Shown here: in pieces, positions 8,613-18,583 of the stretch
Layout of the letters: every line of letters begins with the position of its first letter
How positions within the stretch are numbered: position 1 is the stretch's first letter
From: an uncultured Alistipes sp.
GTDB taxonomy: Bacteria; Bacteroidota; Bacteroidia; Bacteroidales; Rikenellaceae
Assembly: GCA_947178025.1 (NCBI GenBank)
Contig: CAMWWU010000002.1
Location: forward strand, 1-41,089
Direction: 5' to 3'
Length of the DNA: 41,089 nucleotides
Translations under genes and position numbers: made by a program
The notes under the pieces: model-generated
The model's input: the letters and a program-made list of their open reading frames with translations, nothing else
Databases searched by the model: none
What the model was told of the DNA's origin: nothing

Positions 8613-9427
8613 GATCTTGTCGGTGTGCGGGGGTGCGATACGAAGTCGAGGATCGCCGCGGCCGTCGCTTCGGGCTCTTCGAGGAAGCCCATGTGTCCGG
8701 AGTTTTCGAGCCGGACGACCTGCGCCTCGGGGTGCGCCGCGATCATCGCCTCGGCCGCTTCCTCGGGGATGTAGCCGTCCTTGCGTCCCAGGATGAAGAG
8801 CGACGGAACGGAGGTCGTGCGGAGCATCTCGTTGCGGTCCTTGCGGGCGATCATGCCGTTGAGCAGGGCCACGATGCCGTCGTCCTCGGTGACGAAGACC
8901 TGCTCCGTGAGATCGTCGATCGCGTCGCGCATCCGGACGCGGTTCTCCTCGGCGAATCCGGCGGCCGGCGCCACGCGCGAAAGCAGCTCCTTTCTGCCGG
9001 CCCGGACGAGGGCGATCTCGCGCCGGCGGTTCTCGGCCTTCTCGGGGGTGTCCGCGTTGGGTGTCGAGCTGAGCAGGACGATGCCGTCGAGCAGCTCGGG
9101 ATGCCGTTCGCAGAGCGCCAGCGCCACGTAGCCGCCCATCGAGTGTCCGACGACCGTGCAGCGCTCGATGCCCAGGGCGCGCAGGCCGTCCGCCACCGTG
9201 TCGGCCAGGAACTCCATCGAGTGCTCCTCGCCCGCGACGACCGAGATCCCGTGGCCGGGCAGGTCGAGCGTCACGACCCGTATCTGCTTGTAGAGCAGCG
9301 GGACGAATTCGTCCCAGACGAGCATCGATTCGAGGTAGCCGTGCAGCAGGACGACGCACCGGTCGCCGGCCTGCGAATCGCAGATGTGCAGGGCCGTGGG
9401 GCCCGCCATGATGAATTTTTCGATCAT
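8609..9427 (-). CDS. Alpha/beta fold hydrolase
   Basis: Nucleophile elbow GHSMGG, oxyanion region LLHGYLES, C-terminal [10 protein letters not shown]. Confidence 0.9.
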   Translation of the reverse strand: MIEKFIMAGPTALHICDSQAGDRCVVLLHGYLESMLVWDEFVPLLYKQIRVVTLDLPGHGISVVAGEEHSMEFLADTVADGLRALGIERCTVVGHSMGGYVALALCERHPELLDGIVLLSSTPNADTPEKAENRRREIALVRAGRKELLSRVAPAAGFAEENRVRMRDAIDDLTEQVFVTEDDGIVALLNGMIARKDRNEMLRTTSVPSLFILGRKDGYIPEEAAEAMIAAHPEAQVVRLENSGHMGFLEEPEATAAAILDFVSHPRTPTRS

Positions 9428-9431
9428 ATGT

Positions 9432-10238
9432 TTATAGGTCGTCGGTATCGAACGTGCCGCCGAAGACGCGCCGTGCGGGGCCCGTGAGGCGGACGTCGGT
9501 GTAGTATTGCGTGCCGGGGGTGCGGGCGAAGCGCACGGAGAGTACGCCTCCGGGGACTTCGATGCGGAATGCGCGGCAGTCGTGCTGCCGGGCGTGGCAG
9601 GCGACGATCGCCGCCGCCGTGGCTCCCGTGCCGCAGGCGAGCGTCTCGTTCTCCACGCCCCGCTCGTAGGTGCGCATGCGGAGCCGGCCGGGGCCCAGGA
9701 GCTGCACGAAGTTGACGTTCGTGCCCTGCGGGAATCGCGCCGTGTCGCGGCGGATGGCCCGGCCGCGGCCGCAGACGTCGACCGCCGACGGGTCGTCGAC
9801 GAACTCCACGTAGTGCGGAACTCCCGTGTTGAGCGACCACCAGCCGTCGCCCGTGCGGATCTGCGCGACGTCGATCATGCCGAGCTCGATCTCGCCCGCC
9901 GGACCCTCGACGCGGCGGAGCTGCGCGGTGTGTGCGCCGTCGGTCGCCTCGAAGCGGCACGTGTCGCCGCAGAGTCCCAGGTGCCGGACGAAGAGCGCGA
10001 AGCAGCGGGCGCCGTTGCCGCACATCTCGCCCTCGGAGCCGTCGGCGTTGAAGTAGCGCATGACGCAGCCCCCGTCGGGAGTCTGGGTCAGGGTCATCAG
10101 CCCGTCGGCTCCGATGCCGAAGTGCCGGTCGCACAGCCGGGCGACGAGCCGGGCTTCGGGACGGAACCGGTGCTGCCGGTCGTCGATGAGGATGAAGTCG
10201 TTTCCGGCTCCTTCGTATTTGGAGAATGCGGTCTGCAT
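9432..10238 (-). CDS. dapF: Diaminopimelate epimerase
   Basis: [57 protein letters not shown] are DapF signatures. Start trimmed. Confidence 0.95.
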   Translation of the reverse strand: MQTAFSKYEGAGNDFILIDDRQHRFRPEARLVARLCDRHFGIGADGLMTLTQTPDGGCVMRYFNADGSEGEMCGNGARCFALFVRHLGLCGDTCRFEATDGAHTAQLRRVEGPAGEIELGMIDVAQIRTGDGWWSLNTGVPHYVEFVDDPSAVDVCGRGRAIRRDTARFPQGTNVNFVQLLGPGRLRMRTYERGVENETLACGTGATAAAIVACHARQHDCRAFRIEVPGGVLSVRFARTPGTQYYTDVRLTGPARRVFGGTFDTDDL

Positions 10239-10288
10239 GGGCCTGAGGTATATCGTCGCAAAAATACGAAAACTTCTAAAAGTTTTAC

Positions 10289-10296
10289 TACTTTTG
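10289..10296 (+). promoter_or_regulatory. Putative -7 box TACTTTTG for the nitroreductase-tamL unit
   Basis: TAnnTTTG match upstream of the ATG at 10375. Confidence 0.55.
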
Positions 10297-10374
10297 TGCA
10301 AAATTAGCCTGCCGCACGGCAGTCGGCAGGCCCTTAGTATCGTTTTTGCAGGAAACCCGTTAAATCCGACATAC

Positions 10375-11121
10375 ATGAAAAACGTGTTGTTCAAGCACCG
10401 TTCGATCCGCAAGTTCCGTCCCGATCCCATCTCCGACGAGGTGTTGCGCAATATCCTGGAGGCCGCCGTGCGCGCCTCGACCTGCGGCAACATGCAGCTC
10501 TATTCGCTCGTCGTGACGCGCGACGCCGCGCTGCGCGAGAAACTCTCGCCCTGTCATTTCAATCAGCCGATGGTGCGGCAGGCCCCCTGCCTCGTGACGG
10601 TGTGCGCCGACGTGCACCGCTTCACGATGTGGTGCGAGCAGCGCGAGGCCGATCCGGCCTACGACAATTTCGGATGGTTCGTCAACGCCGCGACCGATGC
10701 GCTGCTGGCGGCCCAGAACCTCTGCATCCAGGCCGAAGCGCACGGGCTGGGCATCTGCTACCTCGGCACGACGATCTATACCGCCGGCGAGATCGCCCGG
10801 ATCCTCGAACTCCCGAAGGGGGTGGTGCCGCTGACGACGATCGTCGTGGGCTATCCCGACGAATCGCCCGAACTTACGGACCGTCTGCCGCTCGAAGCCG
10901 TCGTGCACTACGAGAAGTACACCGACTACACGGCCGCTGAGATCGACGAGCTGTGGGCCGAGCGCGAGGAGTCGGAGCTGACGAAGCGCCTGCTCGCGGA
11001 GAACGGCCTGCCCAATCTGGCGCAGATCTTCACCCAGCGGCGCTACGTGCGCAAGGACAACCTGGCCTTCTCGGCCTCTTACCTGGCGCTTCTCAAGGAG
11101 AAGGGCTTCTTCAACCAGTAG
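10375..11121 (+). CDS. Nitroreductase family protein (FMN-dependent oxidoreductase)
   Basis: KNVLFKHRSIRKFRPDPISDEVLRNILEAAVRASTCGNMQLYS... is the nitroreductase-fold N-terminus; ...GLGICYLGTT. Confidence 0.9.
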   Translation: MKNVLFKHRSIRKFRPDPISDEVLRNILEAAVRASTCGNMQLYSLVVTRDAALREKLSPCHFNQPMVRQAPCLVTVCADVHRFTMWCEQREADPAYDNFGWFVNAATDALLAAQNLCIQAEAHGLGICYLGTTIYTAGEIARILELPKGVVPLTTIVVGYPDESPELTDRLPLEAVVHYEKYTDYTAAEIDELWAEREESELTKRLLAENGLPNLAQIFTQRRYVRKDNLAFSASYLALLKEKGFFNQ

Positions 11122-11128
11122 CGGCGGC

Positions 11129-13510
11129 ATGCGGGCGGTGCGGCGCATATTCGCGGTGCTCGCGGCGGGCCTTCTCGGTTCGTCGTGCAGCGTCACGCGC
11201 CACATCCCCGAGGGGCAGTACCTCTTGCAGCGGGTGCGTATCGAGAGCGACCGGTCGGTGCCGCGCAAGGAGCGCATTCCGGCCGAGGAGCTCGAAAAAT
11301 ACGTGCGTCAGACCCCCAACAAACGGCTGCTGGGCACCAACTTCTACGTCTGGCTCTACGAGCAGGCCGATCCCGCCAAGCAGAACGGCTGGAATAACTG
11401 GAAGCGTCGCGTAGGCGAGGCACCCGTGCTGCTCGATATGGATCTCACGCGCAAGAGCGCCGGGAATCTGAAGGTCTACATGGATTCGCGCGGCTTCTTC
11501 TCGTCGACGGCCGACTTCGAAGTAGATACGACCTCCCGGCGCCGCCGGGCCCGGGTCACCTACCGCACGCGCCAGCGCGAACCCTACCGCATCGACACGA
11601 TCTCCTACGAGTTCCGCGACCGGTTTCTCGAACAGATCGTCCTGCCCGATACGGTCCATACGCTCATCCGTCCGGGCGATGTCTTCGACATCTCGGTGCT
11701 CGACCGCGAACGGGAGCGCATCGCGGCCTACCTGCGCGAGCGGGGTTATTTCAACTTTACGGTCAATAACATCGAGTATCTGGCCGACACGCTGAGCGGC
11801 GACCATCGGGTCGGCCTGTGCGTCGTCGTCAAGCAGCGCCTCTCGGGTTACGACGAGCAGGGACAGCCCGTCATGGAGGACAATACGGTCTACCGCATCG
11901 AACGCATCAACGTCTATCCCGACTACGATCCGACGACGGCCCGTACCGACTCGACCCTCCTTTCGCGGCTCGATACGCTCTACTACCGCGGCCTGAACAT
12001 CGTCTACGAGGGGCGGCCCAACCTGCGGCCGTCGGTGTTGCGTCAGGCGCTGCCGCTCTATCCGAACTACATCTACAACTCGGCGCAGGTCGACCGGGCC
12101 TACACCGATCTGATGTCGCTCGGCTACTTCAAGACGGCGAAGATCGCATTCGTCGAGCAGCCGCAGACGGTCGATGCCACCAACTACGTCACCTACATCG
12201 GCGCTTCGGCCGACTCCACGCAGGTGCTCTACACGCGCGAGGGATACCTCTCCTGCAACATCCTCTGCACGCCGACGCTCAAGCAGAGTTTCAAGGTCGA
12301 CCTCGAAGGGAGCACGACGTCGAGTTTCTACGGGCTGAAGGCGACGGTCGGCTATCAGAACCGCAATATCTTCCGCGGGGCCGAGGCCTTCGACCTCTCG
12401 TTCTCGGCGGGCTACGAGTTCATGAAGGCTCCCGATGCGAAGAAAAAACGAGCGACGGAGTTCGGCGTCACGGCCGGTCTGACATTCCCGCGCTTCCTGG
12501 TGCCGTGGCGCACGTCGCGCTTCAGGACGGTCAACCAGCCCAAGACCAAGGTCGAACTTTCGGTCAACATCCAGGACCGTCCCTACTATCGCCGCACGTT
12601 GTCGAGCGCCGGGATCGCCTACCAGTGGACCAATTCGCGCTATTCGACCTTCTCGCTGCGGCCCGTCGACATCAACGTGGTCGATGTGAGCTACCTCGAT
12701 CCCGATTTTCTGAACGATACGGAGAATCTCTATCTGATCAACAGCTACAAGACGCAGTTCATCGCTGGCCTGACGTTCGGATACGGCTACAACAACCAGC
12801 TCAAGCATCTGGGCGGCAACGCCACGGTGATCCGTTTCAATGCCGAGACGGCGGGCAATCTGATCGACGGCCTCGAACACCTCTTCTCGTCGCCCCGCCG
12901 GGAGGACGGCGAGGAGTACTATACGATCTTCAAGATCCGCTATTCGCAGTACTTCCGCACGGACCTCAGTCTGAGCCGCAAGATCATGCTGGGCGAGAAG
13001 ACGGCCATCGCGGGCCGGCTCTACGGCGGTGTGGCGATGGCCTACGGCAACTCTACCGCCGTGCCGTTCGACCGCCTCTTCTATGCGGGCGGAAGCAACA
13101 GCATGCGCGGCTGGACGCCCCGCACGCTCGGCCCGGGCTCGGTGCCCAGGCCCGATTCGGAGTTCCCGACGCAGCTGGGCGACATGAAGCTGGAGGCCAA
13201 TCTCGAATTCCGGTTCCCGATCTGGGGCATCGTCAACGGCGCCACCTTCTTCGACCTGGGCAACATCTGGTTTCTGAAGAGCGATCCGGGGCAGTACTCC
13301 GACGAGGCGGTGTTCTATGCCCGGGACTTCTACAAGCAGCTCGGTTTCAATACGGGCTTCGGCCTGCGCTTCGACATCAAGTTCGCCGTGCTGCGTCTCG
13401 ACTGGGGCATTCAGCTCCACAATCCCAACAACCCGGCCGGCGAGCGGTGGATCCACAACTTCAAGTGGAAGAACACCGCGCTGAACTTCGGCGTGGGCTA
13501 TCCTTTCTGA
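11129..13510 (+). CDS. BamA/TamA-superfamily outer membrane lipoprotein (TamL-like)
   Basis: 793 aa; lipobox-like LLGSSC; POTRA-like region; C-terminal Omp85 barrel with MRGW motif (GGSNSMRGWTPRTLGPGSV) and terminal aromatic (FGVGYPF). Confidence 0.9.
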   Translation: MRAVRRIFAVLAAGLLGSSCSVTRHIPEGQYLLQRVRIESDRSVPRKERIPAEELEKYVRQTPNKRLLGTNFYVWLYEQADPAKQNGWNNWKRRVGEAPVLLDMDLTRKSAGNLKVYMDSRGFFSSTADFEVDTTSRRRRARVTYRTRQREPYRIDTISYEFRDRFLEQIVLPDTVHTLIRPGDVFDISVLDRERERIAAYLRERGYFNFTVNNIEYLADTLSGDHRVGLCVVVKQRLSGYDEQGQPVMEDNTVYRIERINVYPDYDPTTARTDSTLLSRLDTLYYRGLNIVYEGRPNLRPSVLRQALPLYPNYIYNSAQVDRAYTDLMSLGYFKTAKIAFVEQPQTVDATNYVTYIGASADSTQVLYTREGYLSCNILCTPTLKQSFKVDLEGSTTSSFYGLKATVGYQNRNIFRGAEAFDLSFSAGYEFMKAPDAKKKRATEFGVTAGLTFPRFLVPWRTSRFRTVNQPKTKVELSVNIQDRPYYRRTLSSAGIAYQWTNSRYSTFSLRPVDINVVDVSYLDPDFLNDTENLYLINSYKTQFIAGLTFGYGYNNQLKHLGGNATVIRFNAETAGNLIDGLEHLFSSPRREDGEEYYTIFKIRYSQYFRTDLSLSRKIMLGEKTAIAGRLYGGVAMAYGNSTAVPFDRLFYAGGSNSMRGWTPRTLGPGSVPRPDSEFPTQLGDMKLEANLEFRFPIWGIVNGATFFDLGNIWFLKSDPGQYSDEAVFYARDFYKQLGFNTGFGLRFDIKFAVLRLDWGIQLHNPNNPAGERWIHNFKWKNTALNFGVGYPF

Positions 13511-13534
13511 CTTCTGGCGCGGATCGCCTCAGGC

Positions 13535-13582
13535 GGCTTTCCGGCTTTCCGGCTTTCCGGCTTTCCGGCTTTCCGGTTTTCC
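13535..13582. repeat. 8-bp tandem repeat (GGCTTTCC)x6, last unit GGTTTTCC
   Basis: Direct reading: ggctttcc ggctttcc ggctttcc ggctttcc ggctttcc ggttttcc. Confidence 0.97.
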
Positions 13583-13749
13583 GGCTCGGCGGTTCGTGGC
13601 TTCGGCGGCTTTGTCCTGCCCGGTTCTGCGATTTTCCGGTCCGGCCGCCTGCTTCGGGCCGCTGTTTCTGCGGTTTTTCCTGCCTGGTGCAGCCCGGTTT
13701 TCACCCGGTCCGGCTCTCCTTTGTCCGACAATTCTGCGCTGCTGCGGCG

Positions 13750-14655
13750 TTACTGCTGCGCCTTGTACTGCGTCGGCGAGAGCCCCGTGTTGCGTTTGAA
13801 GTAGCTGCCGAAAAACGACTGATTCGGGAAGTTGAGGTAGTAGGCGATCTCCTGAATGCTCATACAAGAGTGCTTGAGCAGCGCTTTCGCTTCGAGGATC
13901 ACGAAACTGTCGATCCACTCCGACACGGCCCGACCGCTGATTCCCTTGATGAGCGTGGTGAGGTATTTGGGCGTGATGCAAAGCTGCCGGGCGTAGAATC
14001 CTACGCTGCGCTCCTGGCGGTAGTGCTGGCTGAGCAGCTGCGTGAATCGGCGGAAATAGTTCTCGCTCCGGTCGCGGACGGGCTCCTCGGGATGTGCGAC
14101 GAGGTAGTTGCGCAGGACGTTGCCCGTCTTGTAGCAGAGCGTCGTGAGCAGACCGCTGACGATCTCCCGGCGGAAATGGCTGTCGGGGGCGCGGAGCTCC
14201 CGGGCGATCAACGGAATGAAGTCGCGCAGCGGAGCGCTCTCGGCCGGGGTGAGGTCGAGGCAGGGGTGTTCGGCGAATTGCAGGAACTGCGGAATCATGT
14301 TCTTCAGATCGATGTTCAGATGCTGGATGAACTCCGGCGAGGAGGCCACTACCAGAATCTTGAACCGGTCGTCCTGTTCGAGGTGGATCAGGTTGTTGGG
14401 TGTGAAGACGAAGAGCGTGTCCTTGCGGATGATGTGCTCCTGCAGATTGAGCGAGACCCGGGCTTCGCCCTCGATGCAGAGGCCGATGATGACGGCTTCG
14501 ATGCGGCAGGGATGCGCTGCGGGCGCCGGATGCGTGGCCGTTTCGATGGCGATGCACTCCCGCTGCACCCCCTGGCGCCGGTCGTTGTCCGAAAGGGAGA
14601 GCAGTTCGGGGAGTGTGAAGCTGGGTATCGAGGTCGGATTTTTCGTCGTTTCCAT
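13750..14655 (-). CDS. AraC family transcriptional regulator
   Basis: C-terminal AraC HTH (FYARQLCITPKYLTTLIKGISGRAVSEWIDSFVILEAKALLKHSCMSIQEIAYYLNFPNQSFFGSYFKRNTGLSPTQYK). Confidence 0.92.
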   Translation of the reverse strand: METTKNPTSIPSFTLPELLSLSDNDRRQGVQRECIAIETATHPAPAAHPCRIEAVIIGLCIEGEARVSLNLQEHIIRKDTLFVFTPNNLIHLEQDDRFKILVVASSPEFIQHLNIDLKNMIPQFLQFAEHPCLDLTPAESAPLRDFIPLIARELRAPDSHFRREIVSGLLTTLCYKTGNVLRNYLVAHPEEPVRDRSENYFRRFTQLLSQHYRQERSVGFYARQLCITPKYLTTLIKGISGRAVSEWIDSFVILEAKALLKHSCMSIQEIAYYLNFPNQSFFGSYFKRNTGLSPTQYKAQQ

Positions 14656-14774
14656 GATTCGTCCTGTTTTGTCGACAAATATAGGAGTAAAACCCCTTTC
14701 CCGGTGCTCGGGACGGCCGATCTTCCGACCTTATGAATAATATTGTGCCGGTTTTGACGGGCGGCGGAAACGAA

Positions 14775-14805
14775 AAACGCCGACCCCTGCGGGGATCGGC
14801 GTTCG
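14775..14805 (-). terminator. Intrinsic terminator after the skp/ompH gene
   Basis: AACGCCGA-(C)CCCTGCGGGGA-TCGGCGTT hairpin with an A-run on the plus strand (T-run on the minus strand). Confidence 0.7.
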
Positions 14806-14826
14806 TGGCGAATCGCACCGGAGGCG

Positions 14827-15354
14827 TTATTCGGCGGGTGCGTCGGTAATGCCCAGCTCCTGCTTTACGGCGGGGGCGAGGTCGGTCAGCGCAGCCTCGT
14901 CGAAGTAGATCAGCGCACCGGCCGAGGTGTCGAATACGGCCAGATAACCGTTTGCGGCGGCCACCTTGTCGATTGCGGCCTTGGCCTTCTCGTAGATCGG
15001 AGCGGCCAGCTCGGACTGCTTCTTCTGCACCTCGCTCTGAGCTGCGGCTTCGAACTGCTCGCGGCGCTCCTGGAGCGATTGCAGATCCTTCTGCTTCATG
15101 TCGCGCACGGCCTCCGAATCGGTGTTGAAGTTCTTCTGGAAGTCCTGCAACTTGGTATTGAACTCGACGTTCATCGTCTCCATGGTGTTCTGAAGATCCT
15201 TGATGAAAGTCTCCATGTTGGCCTGCATCTCCTTGGTCTCGGGCATGGATACGACGATCTCCTGCGTGTTGATGCGGCCGAATTTCTGGGCGAAGAGCGA
15301 CGTGGCGCTCATCATGAGCACAACCGCGAGGGTTAGTTTGATTGCTTTTTTCAT
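14827..15354 (-). CDS. OmpH/Skp family periplasmic chaperone
   Basis: MKKAIKLTLAVVLMMSATSLFAQKFGRINTQEIVVSMPETKEMQ... with a long central coiled coil; downstream of bamA. Confidence 0.9.
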   Translation of the reverse strand: MKKAIKLTLAVVLMMSATSLFAQKFGRINTQEIVVSMPETKEMQANMETFIKDLQNTMETMNVEFNTKLQDFQKNFNTDSEAVRDMKQKDLQSLQERREQFEAAAQSEVQKKQSELAAPIYEKAKAAIDKVAAANGYLAVFDTSAGALIYFDEAALTDLAPAVKQELGITDAPAE

Positions 15355-15397
15355 GATAGTTGATTGGTTTTGATGTTTTCGATGTGGGGAATGCGCG

Positions 15398-15901
15398 CTA
15401 TTTCAGTGCGTCGATGATCTGCTGCGTGCGCTCCACCGCCGAGGAGGAGTAGAGCAGCGTGGGGTTGTTGGCCTTGTCGATCACCAGATCGGCGCCGGCC
15501 TGCCGGGCGTAGGCCTCGATGGCGGCGAAGACCTTGGTCTGGATGGGCTGGATCAGCTCCAGACGCTTCTTCATCAGCGTGCCGTCGGCGCCGAAAAGGC
15601 CCTCCTGGAACTGCTGGGCCTCCTGCTCCTGGGCGAGAATCGTCTCCTCGCGCACCTGGCGCGCCGAGGCCGAAAGCGATGCCTTCTGATTCATGTAGTT
15701 GTTGTAGAGCAGTTCGACGGCTGCGAATTTGCTGTCGACCTGCTGCTGGTACTGCTTGGCCAGTTCGTCCAGTTCGGCGATCGCCGTGTTGTAGGCGTCG
15801 ATGGACTTGAATATCTTCTCGCTGTCGACTACGATGTAGTTCTGAGCTGCGGCCGTCGCCGCCGACAGCAGCAGGGCTGCCATGAAAATCAGTCGTTTCA
15901 T
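15398..15901 (-). CDS. OmpH/Skp family periplasmic chaperone (second copy)
   Basis: MKRLIFMAALLLSAATAAAQNYIVVDSEKIFKSIDAYNTAIAELDELAKQYQQQVDSK...; start trimmed to the signal-peptide Met. Confidence 0.88.
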   Translation of the reverse strand: MKRLIFMAALLLSAATAAAQNYIVVDSEKIFKSIDAYNTAIAELDELAKQYQQQVDSKFAAVELLYNNYMNQKASLSASARQVREETILAQEQEAQQFQEGLFGADGTLMKKRLELIQPIQTKVFAAIEAYARQAGADLVIDKANNPTLLYSSSAVERTQQIIDALK

Positions 15902-16013
15902 ACGCTTCGGTTTTGAGTTATCTTCGGCGTTGCGCGGAGCAATCGTCGTGTAAATATAACTGTTTTCTTTCAAATTTATTGCCAATCCGGGAGATCGGTC
16001 CCTTTAGCCGCGG

Positions 16014-18557
16014 CTAAAACTGCTGTCCCATGACGAAGTGGAACTGGCTGCCGCTTCGGGTGGTCGATCGGGCGGGGGGATCGAATCCGTAACCCCAGTC
16101 GATGCCGAGCATGCCGACGACGGGGAGGTAGAGGCGGACGCCGAAACCTGCGGAGCGCTTGATGCGGAACGGCGAGAACTTCTTCCACGACTCGAACGCG
16201 TTACCGCCTTCGAGGAAGCCCAGAACATAGATCTGCGACGAGGGCTTCAGAATGACCGGATAGCGCAGCTCGACCGTGTATTTGTTGTAGGCGCACGAGT
16301 AGTTGTTCGCGTCGGGGTCGAGAGCACCGTCCTCGTAACCGCGCATCGAGATGATGTCGATACCGTAGATGTTGTATCCCGACATGCCGTCGCCACCGAC
16401 TTCGTAGCGCTCGAACGGCGATACCTTGTTCTTATTATAGCTGCCCAGGAATCCCATCTCGGCCTTGGCCATCAGCACGAGGTTCGAGTTGCGGGTCAGA
16501 GCCTGGAACCACTGTCCCTTGAACTGCCACTTGTGGAACTCGATCCAGCGGTAACGCTCGGCGTCGCTCAGATTCGGATCGCTGTAATCCTTGCCGTCCC
16601 AGAGCGAGTAGGGAAGCGTGGCCTGTACCGAGGCGGTAAATTCGGAGCCGCGGCGCGGGTAGATCGGTTGGTCGACCGAGTTGCGGGAGAATACGAGCTT
16701 GAGCGAGAGCAGGTTCGCCGAACCGTTGGTCATCACGAACGAGGGCCAGTCCTTGAGCGTGTAGCGCTCGTAGCTCGCCTCGGTGTAGAGCGTGAAGTAG
16801 GGGTCGGGCCAGTTCAGACGCTTGCCCAGACCGGCTGCCACGCCGTAGGTGCGGAAGTACTGCGTACTGGTCTGCCATACGTAGTAGGCGTTGTTCTGCT
16901 CGGAGAAGTGCGCCGAGAGGGTGAACGAGTTGGGCTTGCGGCCGCCGAGCCACGGGTCGGTGAAGCTGAATGCGAATGCCTTGTAATAGGTACCGTTGGT
17001 CTGAGCCGAGAGCGAGAGACGCTGGTTCTGTCCCATGGGGTAGGGGCGCCAAGCTCCGCGCTTGAAGAAGTTCTTGATCGATAGGTTGTTGAGGGTGATG
17101 CCCACCGAACCGACGAAGGTGCCCGATCCCCAGCCGCCGGCGACGTTGAACTGGTCGGAGGCCTGCTCTTCGAGGGGCCAGTTGACGTTGACCAGCTCGT
17201 TCGACACGGGTTTGATGTCGGGCATGATGGCCTCGGGGTTGAAGTGGCCCATCGAACCCAGCGTGCGGATGGTCTGCATGAGCAGCGAGCGGTTGTAGAG
17301 TTCGCCGGGGCGGGTGTAGAGCTCGCGGCGGATCACCTCGTCGTCGACGCGCTGGTTGCCCGTGATGCCTACCTCGTTGATCGTGAATTGCTTGCCTTCG
17401 AAGATCTTCACCTCGATGTCGATCGAGTCGGCGCCGATGATCGTTTCGGCGGGTTCGATTTGCGACATCAGGTAGCCCTCGTTCTGGTAGAGCGACGACA
17501 CGGACATCGCCTCGGGGTCGGTCTCCTTGCCGATACCCAACCGCTTGTGCATCGATTTCTTGTCGTAGGTGTCGCCCTCCTTGACGGCGAAGAGGCGTTG
17601 CAGCTCCTCGGTTTCGTAGACCGAGTTGCCGACCCACGAAACGTTGCGGATGTAGTACTTGTTGCCCTCCGAGATGTCGATGTCGATGCCGAGACGCTTC
17701 TCGTTGATCGGGTAGATCGAGTCGCGGACCACCGTGGCGTTGCGGTACCCCTTCGAGTTGTAGAAGTCGATCAGCAACTCCTTGTCGTCGGCGTAGTCGC
17801 TCTCGTTGAGCTTCGTGTTGCGGAAGAAGTTGAGGCTCTTCTGGTGGGTCTTCTTGAAGGTGCGGCGCAGACGCTTGTCGTTGAACTGCTCGTTGCCGGT
17901 GAAGTTGATCTTGCCGATCTTCACGCGGTCCTTGCGGTCGATCACGAACGTCACGTTCACGGCCTGTCCCGGACGCAGCGAGTCGTTCTCGATGCGGGTG
18001 GTGACTTCGGTATTGCGGAAACCCTTTTCGGCCCAATAGGCCTTGATGAGCTTCTCGTTCTTGTCGATCACGTAGTCCGACAGGGCATTGCCGCGCTTGA
18101 GCTTGAGTTTTTCGAGCAGGTCCTTCTTCTTGCCTTTCGAGATGCCTTCGAACTCCCAGTTGTAGACGCGCGGACGCTCCCGCAGGAGCACTTGCAGGTC
18201 GATGCTGTCGCCCTCGATCTCGGCGCCGATCTGCACGTCGGAGAAGACGCGCTGGCTCCACAGACGCGAGATGGCGTTGGGAATGAAGTCGCTCGGCAGG
18301 TAGATCGAGTCGCCCTCGATCAGTCCGGCCGACGATTTGATGATGCCGGGGTCGAGGTACTGGATGCCGTGGACGTCGATCCGGCGAATATGGTAGCGTT
18401 TCGGAGTTCCCTCGCGCCGCAGCATGGGGGCGTTTTCCGGGAAGGCGGGGAGTTCTGCGGCCGTCGTGTCGGCGGGAAGCGTCTCCTGGGCGAATATATC
18501 CGTGCTGCAAAACGCCAGAAGAAGCGCTGCCGCGGATATCTTACCGAAATAATTCAT
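16014..18557 (-). CDS. bamA: Outer membrane protein assembly factor BamA
   Basis: 847 aa with several POTRA-like repeats and an Omp85 barrel (SMRGYED, AGFGVRLYLPVVGMLGIDWGYGFD, C-terminal F). Confidence 0.95.
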   Translation of the reverse strand: MNYFGKISAAALLLAFCSTDIFAQETLPADTTAAELPAFPENAPMLRREGTPKRYHIRRIDVHGIQYLDPGIIKSSAGLIEGDSIYLPSDFIPNAISRLWSQRVFSDVQIGAEIEGDSIDLQVLLRERPRVYNWEFEGISKGKKKDLLEKLKLKRGNALSDYVIDKNEKLIKAYWAEKGFRNTEVTTRIENDSLRPGQAVNVTFVIDRKDRVKIGKINFTGNEQFNDKRLRRTFKKTHQKSLNFFRNTKLNESDYADDKELLIDFYNSKGYRNATVVRDSIYPINEKRLGIDIDISEGNKYYIRNVSWVGNSVYETEELQRLFAVKEGDTYDKKSMHKRLGIGKETDPEAMSVSSLYQNEGYLMSQIEPAETIIGADSIDIEVKIFEGKQFTINEVGITGNQRVDDEVIRRELYTRPGELYNRSLLMQTIRTLGSMGHFNPEAIMPDIKPVSNELVNVNWPLEEQASDQFNVAGGWGSGTFVGSVGITLNNLSIKNFFKRGAWRPYPMGQNQRLSLSAQTNGTYYKAFAFSFTDPWLGGRKPNSFTLSAHFSEQNNAYYVWQTSTQYFRTYGVAAGLGKRLNWPDPYFTLYTEASYERYTLKDWPSFVMTNGSANLLSLKLVFSRNSVDQPIYPRRGSEFTASVQATLPYSLWDGKDYSDPNLSDAERYRWIEFHKWQFKGQWFQALTRNSNLVLMAKAEMGFLGSYNKNKVSPFERYEVGGDGMSGYNIYGIDIISMRGYEDGALDPDANNYSCAYNKYTVELRYPVILKPSSQIYVLGFLEGGNAFESWKKFSPFRIKRSAGFGVRLYLPVVGMLGIDWGYGFDPPARSTTRSGSQFHFVMGQQF

Positions 18558-18583
18558 CTATCTCAATCTAATCTTAACTTCAT

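Noticed and set aside
11111-13456. 781-aa minus-strand ORF antisense to the TamL-like gene
   Set aside because: Exact antisense shadow of a clear Omp85 gene; charged repetitive composition and no domain signature.
13535-13582. Considered as a CRISPR-like array
   Set aside because: Units are 8 bp with no spacers. It is a simple tandem repeat, not CRISPR.
11818-14736. 972-aa plus-strand ORF
   Set aside because: Out-of-frame reading of tamL continuing through the repeat tract and antisense to the AraC gene.
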